Position numbers and translations under genes: made by a program. A stretch of 64,000 nt of DNA, from contig NW_004454239.1 of assembly GCF_000283155.1 (NCBI RefSeq), forward strand, positions 6,909,117 through 6,973,116, written 5' to 3'. Under the pieces are notes generated by a model. It was given only the letters and a program-made list of their open reading frames with translations, made no database searches and had not been told where the DNA came from. Origin of the DNA: Ceratotherium simum simum (lineage: Eukaryota; Chordata; Mammalia; Perissodactyla; Rhinocerotidae). Positions within the stretch are counted from its first letter, which is position 1. Every line of letters starts with the position of its first letter. Below are positions 58,420 to 64,000 of the stretch, in pieces.

Positions 58420-58620
58420 AGCATTTCATTTAACATTCAAAGGATCATGTCAGCTAAATAGAGCAGGCATTAGTACCTTAAAAAAAATCTTGAGATCTCT
58501 GAGGAAACTAAGACCTAGAAGCTAAATGACTCATTCCAAGGTTACCACAGCTAGTAAGGGTGAGGCTGGGGTGGGACTAGAGCTTGGGACCTCGGGCTCC
58601 CAAGTTCTAAATGCAAATGC
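58420..58620 (-). repeat. MIR SINE, antisense
   Basis: 'gaggaaactaagacctagaa' (58500-58519), 'caaggttaccacagctagta' (58537-58556), 'gtgggactagagcttggga' and 'ggctcccaagttctaaatgc' follow the antisense MIR order closely. Confidence 0.75.
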
Positions 58621-59059
58621 TGGTTTTTCCAGGGTGCCTGAGAAGAAGCCATTGTCCCAGCTCCTGGTACAATATTCGGTCACTTAGGGCACTGCTACAA
58701 CGGAGACAGAGGAACCAATGGCTAACACACTCCAGACTTGATGGGGATCTCTGCTCCCTCTCTACACAAGATTGGATGCCAGATCAACCAGCCTTCTTTG
58801 AGAACCTGATGCTGCATCAGCCTTATTCTCCTTTGTTCGAAGAAAAAATGCAAATTTCATGGTCTGGGTAGAACAAACAGTTCGAGATCTTGCCACAGTC
58901 TATTCTTATAACTTCGTTTCTCATCACTCCTGCAAAACCACCTCTACTATAAGGACCTTAGTGTCTCCTCTGCAGTCTCCAAAAGTTTCAGGCTCATTCT
59001 CAGCTTCTTCCCATTGCTGTGGTATTTCTCCTCTTAGCCACCCTGTTGCCAGTCTGGGC
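58621..59059. other. Unclassified stretch
   Basis: No gene or repeat recognised. Confidence 0.45.
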
Positions 59060-59540
59060 TGGTGAAAGAAACTCAATTCATGCTGGTCTAAGCACAAAGA
59101 GACTTTCTTGATGTATATAAATAAGAGGACTAAAAGCAGTTGACTTCTGACAAGGCTTAGTCTAGAGTCTCAAACAATGTCTTCACGGCTCTGTGTCTCC
59201 CCGTCTCCTTGGCTCTAGGTCCTTTTGCATTGGCTTCACCCTTCAGAAGCTCTTCCCTCATTGTGGCAAAGTTGACTATCCAGAACATTAGGCTGTCATT
59301 TTACCACCTTAATAAATATTGTAGAGAAAAAAGCTCCTCTTTCCCAATTGTTCCAGAATAAAAGGCTCTGATTAAGTAGGCTTGGGTCATGTGGCCATCC
59401 TTGCACCAATCCCTATGATGAAGAGGATGAAATATGCCAATTTCCTAGTGAGTCTCATGTCCACCCCCAAGCTGGAGGATGGTACAGCCTCATGGAAATA
59501 CAAGGATAGAACTTATGGGAGGGATGGTTGAGGCTGATGG
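59060..59540 (-). repeat. Interspersed repeat (LTR-like), antisense; copy 3 of 3
   Basis: 'tctaagcacaaagagacttt' (59086-59105), 'caacagtgtctt'-like text, 'tctttcccaattgttccaga' (59338-59357), 'ttgggtcatgtggccatcct' (59382-59401) and 'caccaatccctatgatgaag' (59404-59423) match the same family as 50430-50940, here more complete. Confidence 0.5.
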
Positions 59541-59744
59541 AACCAGATGGAAAAAAGGCTGTTAGAGGCCATAAAAGCAAGAGTTGTCTAACACAACCCT
59601 ACTCCTTCCCTGTGTTAATAAGTCTTGCTTAATCTTTACGTCAGAGAGAACTTGAGTTCCATTCATCTTACACGAGATAATTCTTGTATAAACCAGACTC
59701 CTAAGGTCTCTTCCTTTACTGATTTTCTAGAAGACATCTTCTGA
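59541..59744. other. Unclassified stretch
   Basis: Nothing recognised. Confidence 0.45.
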
Positions 59745-59950
59745 CAATCATAGAATGGAAGAATGTCAACACAGGGAGAATCATTAAAGAGAGTTCTAAG
59801 TATAATTTTTAAAAATAAAAAACTGAGATCTTGAGATAGGACCAGTATTGACTAAGGATTTAGGCCAAATAAGTAATACAATATAGACTTCCTGACCTCC
59901 AATCAAGAGATCTTGCTGCTGTAAGTCATTTAGGAATGAGCTAAGGCAGC
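59745..59950 (-). repeat. Possible MIR SINE, antisense
   Basis: 'aaaaactgagatcttgagat' (59818-59837), 'aggatttaggccaaataagt' and 'gacctccaatcaagagatct' (59894-59913) fit degraded antisense MIR. Confidence 0.45.
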
Positions 59951-60119
59951 TCATGGCATCTGCACCCACATCTCCAGATTGAATCTAGACTTCTTGGACT
60001 AGCAGTTGGTACGGTAGATAAGGGACATTGAAATAAGATATAAATTAATACTCTAGTTCTGTCATTTATTACTATTGGGTTTTAGAGAGAAACAAAACAA
60101 AAGGAAACAAAATAAAATT

Positions 60120-60631
60120 ACTTTTTGGAATATCAGTTTTCTTAACTATAAAATGGGAATAAAATAGCTACTTGAGTCTAGTTGCAGTCAACCTGGAGTA
60201 AGCATGCTCCACCCCGTCTCTCTCACTGACTACAGCTAACACCCTGGACAGAATTGATGGATCAGCGACCTTAGGATTCTGAAAAGAAAATGGCAGCAGG
60301 CAAATTGGAGTAGGAAAACACATATCCAAATGCCACCAAAATAGCAGCAAATCTCCTTTATTTTCCTCCCCTACTTTGGTTTTTCCAACCTGAACTCAAA
60401 GGCAGTCCAAAACCTGGAACTGTGCACTGGGTACAGTCAGAAAAAGGCCCAAGTCCTGTACTTCTGATCAGAAAAGCATAAAAGAAGACCCTACAATCAG
60501 AGACAATGGGGAAAATTCTCTCCTTTTTTATTTGTTTGTATTTCATTCTCTCCTGCTCCAGCCACAAGACAATCTTGCAGACAGAGCAGTGACAGAGCAA
60601 CAACAGTGGCTAATAAGGGGCATAAAAAGGG
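60120..60631 (+). mobile_element. MIR scrap, then start of old LINE-1/HAL1 relic, sense
   Basis: 60124-60175 ('tttcttaactataaaatggg') is a short MIR-like piece. From ~60180 the text resembles the untranslated leader found ahead of ORF1 in old LINE-1/HAL1 copies, continuing after the insertion at 60.64-60.84 kb. Boundary and family are approximate. Confidence 0.4.
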
Positions 60632-60642
60632 AAACCCTTTTT

Positions 60643-60835
60643 CTCTTCTTTTTTAAATTTTTTCATTATTATTTTATTTTATTATTTTTATTTTTATTTT
60701 ATTTTTATTATTATTTATTTTATTATTATTATTTTTTTATTATTCTTTTTTATTGCAGTAACATTGGTTTATAACATTGTATAAATTTCAGGTGTACATC
60801 CTTATACTTCTATTTTTGCATAGGCAAAAAAAAAA
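60643..60835 (-). mobile_element. Tiny LINE-1 3'-end insertion, antisense, with TTA-rich tail
   Basis: 60656-60755 is T/TTA/TTTA repeat (the tail). It is followed by 'ttgcagtaacattggtttat' (60753-60772) and 'aaatttcaggtgtacatcc' (60783-60801), the antisense 3' UTR of a relatively recent LINE-1, cut after ~70 bases by an A-run. Flanks share 'aaacccttttt' (60632-60642) and 'aaactcttttt' (60836-60846), an 11-bp target-site duplication with one mismatch. Heavily 5'-truncated. Confidence 0.7.
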
Positions 60836-60840
60836 AAACT

Positions 60841-62690
60841 CTTTTTGTCTGACCAGAGGAACTGTGGTCCCAAAAGTATGAGGAGAATCCACATTCCTCT
60901 TCCTTCCTATCATCCTCTGTCATCTTGCCACTTGACCCTGGAGGTAGATGCAGTTGCAGAAACTCAACAGTAGAGCAAGGAAACTAGTCAGAAGACCAGG
61001 GAGGAAACTTTTGGAAGCAGAAAAGTGTTGAGGAGATTGTGGAGAGGAGATAGTTCAAGAAAGTGATTCTATGAGCTTGCGTATGAACCTCTGGGCTTGC
61101 ACCCAAGCTGTATATGTATGAATCTGACCTTAAGCAACATACTAGAGGCGTTAAGAACTATACTACCAAAGAGATTGCCTCCCAGGTCCCACACTGCACA
61201 CTGGGTGACATACATGGAGGACAGATCTGAATAGCCCTGTAAAAGCTTTGAAAATGGAATTTAAATTGGAACCAGAATCCAAAGACTGTGAGCTTTCAGC
61301 CTGAAGATAAGTGGCTTGATTTCCTTCTGAAACAAGACAGGACAAAACAAAAATAAACATTCTTCAAAAGATTTAAACAAGATTCAGAGGCTAGAATAAT
61401 ATTAAAAATGCTCAATATTCATTCCAAAATTACTCGACATTTGAAAAATCAGGAAAATCTCAGTGTTACTCAAGGGAAAAGACAATCAACAGACACCAAA
61501 CCTGAGCTGCATAATGTTGGACCTATCAAAAATTTTAAAGCAGCTATTATAACTATATTCCAAGAAATAAGGGACAACTCTCTTGAATGAAAAGCTATAA
61601 AATCTCAGCACAGAAATAGAAGATATATAGAAGAATAAAATCAAAATGTTACAACCAAAAAATACAATAAGAAAATTTTAAAAATTCATTGGATTAGCTC
61701 AATAGCATGGACATGACAGAGGAGTCATTGAACTTGAAAGTAAATCAATAAAAATTATTCAATATGAACAACAGAGAGGAAAATAATTGAAAAAAATGGA
61801 CAGAGACTGAGGGACCAGTGGAAAAATACCAAAGGTCTAATATTCATATCATTAAAGTTCCATAAGAAGAAGATAAAGAAGGTGGTACATTAGATAGACA
61901 ATTGAGAGAGAGAGAGAGATAATAACCAAAAATTCCCCAAATTTGATGTAACACATAAACTTACAGATTCAATAACTCATGAAACCCAAAAGGATAAAGT
62001 CAAAGAAACCTGTGCCCAGATATATCATGATTAAACTGTTGAAAATTTAAAACAAACAAAAAAATGTTGAAAGCAGCCAAGAAAAAAGATACATTACTTA
62101 TAGAGAAATAATTATTTGAATGACTGCAGAATTCTCATCAAAAACCATGGAGATGAGAGGAAATTGACACAATGTTTCTAAGGGGCCAAAAAAGATGACT
62201 CTCAACCTACAATTCTATATCCAGCGGAACTAGTCCTTCAGGAGTAAAGTAAAAGCAAAATAAAGAGACTCTCAGATTAAGGAAATCTAAACCTCATCTA
62301 AGAGAAATGCTAAATACTTGCTAAAGCAAGTATTTGAGGAAGAAGGGAAATGATATCAGGGGAAATTTGGAACATCATAAATAAAGGAGCAGTAATAGAA
62401 ATGGTAAATACCTGGGTAAATTTAATAGATTATTTTTCTCCTCTTAAGTTACTTATAATGTATATAAAATTTGAAAGCAGAATGTATAACATTGTATGAT
62501 GTATGTAAAGGCAGTACATATGAACAACAACATAAATGAAGGAAGGTAAAAATTTCCACATTCCACTTCAGGAAAAAAAATGTTAATTATAAGTAATATG
62601 TGAGAACTTAAGTATGTATACTGAAGTCCTTAGAGCAATCACTAAATAAAACTGTATAATACATATAGTCTAAATAATTTATTGTGTTGT
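60841..62690 (+). pseudogene. Old LINE-1 ORF1/HAL1-type relic, sense, decayed
   Basis: From ~61400 the sense strand follows the ORF1 region of old LINE-1/HAL1 elements: 'aactatattccaagaaataa' (61551-61570), 'aaattccccaaatttgatgt' (61931-61950), 'gttgaaagcagccaagaaaa' (62066-62085), 'ctacaattctatatccagcg' (62207-62226) and 'ctaagagaaatgctaaatac' (62298-62317). The last three correspond to the ORF1 protein blocks 'LKAA(K/R)K', 'YNSISSG/ISYPAK' and 'KEML'. All frames are broken; the longest is 60 codons (61408-61590). The first part (60841-61400) is probably its untranslated leader. The simple repeat (GA)n lies at 61904-61918. Confidence 0.65.
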
Positions 62691-62831
62691 TTGTCTTTTT
62701 GTTGTTGAGTTGTATGAGTTCATTATATATTCTGGATACTAGATACTTAGTAAACCAAGATATACGATTTGCAAACATTTTTCCCCTCCTGTAAGTTGAT
62801 TTTTCACTTTCTTGATAAGATCTTTCTATAT
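62690..62831 (-). mobile_element. Antisense LINE-1, first part (split by LTR)
   Basis: 'tgtctttttgttgttgagtt' (62692-62711), 'gttcattatatattctggat' and 'gatttgcaaacatttttccc' (62767-62786) are the antisense ORF2/3' UTR order of L1M. The text resumes at 63291. Confidence 0.85.
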
Positions 62832-63290
62832 TGTAATTTTTTAAAACTTCATCTTTTCCTTATGCATCAATATATCCCCACAAACAGGTTATACACAACC
62901 CATCCAGGTGACCAGGTGCACCAGTGTAATAAGGCTGGTCCTTGCCACAAGTTTCCCTTCTTCCCCTCCTCTGATTGTGACCTAATGACATTCAAACACA
63001 CTAATTAAATACCTCATGTTTTTTGCTTGTATCTTCTACCCTAACGCCCATCAAGGCATTTGCCCACGGGTCCTCACACTCTCTCTCTTGACTCCCCACC
63101 TGCTCGGTTGAGCCTGCCCCCTGGGAGCTCCTCCCATACAGCCCTTGAGTGGCATGCCATGCATCACTCTTCTAGAACCTGTGAGTATAATAAATCTCTT
63201 TCAGTTTTGTATGCCTCTCTGTGGTGTTATTCCATGGCCACACCTCACTGATCATCCAAAAGGCCCATCTTAAGTAACATATTTCTTACA
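62832..63290 (+). mobile_element. Probable solo LTR of an endogenous retrovirus, inside LINE-1
   Basis: A non-LINE-1 block splits otherwise continuous antisense LINE-1 text. It starts TGTAA (62832-62836) and ends TTACA (63286-63290), a 5-bp inverted terminal pair, and has an AATAAA signal at 63189-63194 followed by 'tctctttcagttttg' and 'gcctctctgtggtgttatt', as in gammaretrovirus-like LTRs. The 5-bp flanks (62827-62831 and 63291-63295) do not match, so the edges may be shifted or mutated. No internal viral sequence is present. Family not assigned. Confidence 0.55.
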
Positions 63291-63725
63291 ACACACTTTG
63301 ATGCACAAATGTTTTTAACTTTGATGGATTCCAAAGCATCTATTTTTTCTTTTGTTGCTCACACATTTAATGTAATTTCTAAGAATCCACTGCCAAATTC
63401 AAGGTTATGAAGATTTACTCCTATGTTTTCTTCCAAGAGTTTTATGGTTTTAGCTCTTATATTTAGGTCATTGATCCATTTTGAATTAAATTTTGCACAT
63501 GATGTGAGGTACAGGTACAACTTAATTTTATGTGGATATCCAGTTGTCTCAGTACCATTTGTTCAAGAGACCATTCCTCCACCATCAATGGTCTTGGCAT
63601 CCTTATCAAAAACCAATTGACCATAGAATATGGGTTTATTTCTGAACTCTCAATATTATTCCATTTGTCTATATGTCTGTCCTTATGCCAGTAACACACT
63701 GTTTTGATCCTGTATCAAAATGTTA
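63291..63725 (-). mobile_element. Antisense LINE-1, second part
   Basis: 'ctttgatgcacaaatgtttt' (63296-63315), 'gaagatttactcctatgttt' (63409-63428), 'ggtcattgatccattttgaa' (63467-63486), 'gtggatatccagttgtctca' (63532-63551) and 'gtctgtccttatgccagtaa' (63675-63694) are continuous antisense L1M text. The 65- and 78-codon frames are shadows. Confidence 0.88.
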
Positions 63726-63859
63726 ATTTTATGTTACAGAAATTTTACTTCAGTTTTTTAAATGTAAGAAATAATAAATAGATTAAAGTGAAATAACAAT
63801 ACATACTCAAATATCCAAAAGAAGGCAGGGAAGGGAAAAGAGAAGAATGAAAAAAACTT
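63726..63859. other. Short A-rich junction
   Basis: Between antisense and sense LINE-1 pieces. Not classified. Confidence 0.4.
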
Positions 63860-64000
63860 AAGAAACATCAATTCTTCTCAAACTTTTCCAAAAAACTGAA
63901 TAAGAGGGACCCCTCCATATCTCATTCTATGAGGCCAAGATTACTTTGATACTAAAGCTAGACAAAGATGCTATAAGAAAAGAAAGCTACAAAGCAGTTT
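63860..64000 (+). mobile_element. LINE-1 ORF2 fragment, sense, runs off the window
   Basis: 'gaaacatcaattcttctcaa' (63862-63881), 'tcattctatgaggccaagat' (63922-63941) and 'gacaaagatgctataagaaa' (63961-63980) match sense LINE-1 ORF2. It translates, with one in-frame stop, to the block 'SFYEAKITLILKLDKD', the family's 'SFYEA-ITLIPKPDKD' motif. The stop shows it is dead. It continues beyond 64000. Confidence 0.85.

Noticed and set aside
1..64000. CRISPR arrays, operons or bacterial features
   Set aside because: No regularly spaced direct repeats, no dense coding. The sequence is clearly vertebrate nuclear DNA.

Overview
This window reads as nuclear DNA of an odd-toed ungulate, most probably a horse, ass or zebra (Equus). 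The deciding evidence is six copies of the perissodactyl tRNA-derived SINE family (ERE). These carry the typical ERE text 'gaggaagat...agccctgagctaacatcc' and 'gggatccgaaccc', a terminal 'gccggccc' and A/T-rich tails. Five of the six have recognisable target-site duplications. The rest of the sequence has ordinary mammalian features: old LINE-1, LINE-2 and MIR relics, MaLR and ERVL-like LTRs, a hAT DNA transposon and simple repeats.

I find no protein-coding gene, no convincing exon and no structural RNA gene. The longest open frames (198, 191 and 181 codons) look like chance openings in GC-richer DNA, with no family resemblance and no domain motifs. The best description is 64 kb of intergenic or intronic non-coding sequence. 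Coding-like readings come only from decayed transposable elements: LINE-1 reverse transcriptase and a hAT transposase.

Layout. 1-3.1 kb: an old antisense LINE-1. 3.1-9 kb: mostly unclassified sequence with a MaLR LTR (4.8-5.3 kb) and LINE-1 UTR-like pieces. 9.1-10.4 kb: a hAT transposon with a readable transposase remnant on the minus strand. 10.9-11.5 kb: a fragment of an old dispersed repeat family seen several times in the window. 13.4 kb: ERE. 14.7-17.9 kb: a long antisense LINE-1 interrupted by an ERE with a perfect 15-bp target-site duplication. 18-20.1 kb: AT-rich, repeat-poor sequence dense in homeodomain/POU-like motifs, split by a 240-bp purine tract. 21-26 kb: three more EREs and LINE relics. 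26-47 kb: GC-richer unclassified DNA mixed with AT-rich, repeat-free stretches (29.6-32.1, 32.75-33, 35.2-36.1, 40.4-41.3 and 42.4-43.6 kb) that look like candidate conserved regulatory elements, plus an ERVL-like LTR at 44.1-44.8 kb. 47.1-49.0 kb: the largest copy of the old dispersed family, split by an LTR. 49-57 kb: MIRs, a partly deleted repeat and a GC-rich ERE. 57.5-57.95 kb: another candidate conserved element. 58-64 kb: MIRs, an LTR-like repeat, a sense HAL1/LINE-1 ORF1-type relic pierced by a tiny LINE-1 insertion, an antisense LINE-1 pierced by a probable solo LTR, and the edge of a sense LINE-1 ORF2 at the right end.

The overall pattern, with no genes and several AT-rich TAAT-containing islands between repeats, fits the flank of a developmental gene, but the locus cannot be named from sequence alone. 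I did not find a new biological system. The most useful items are the candidate regulatory islands, the hAT relic, and the nested insertions that give a relative order of events. Repeat names come from sequence recognition without a database, so subfamily calls are deliberately loose.
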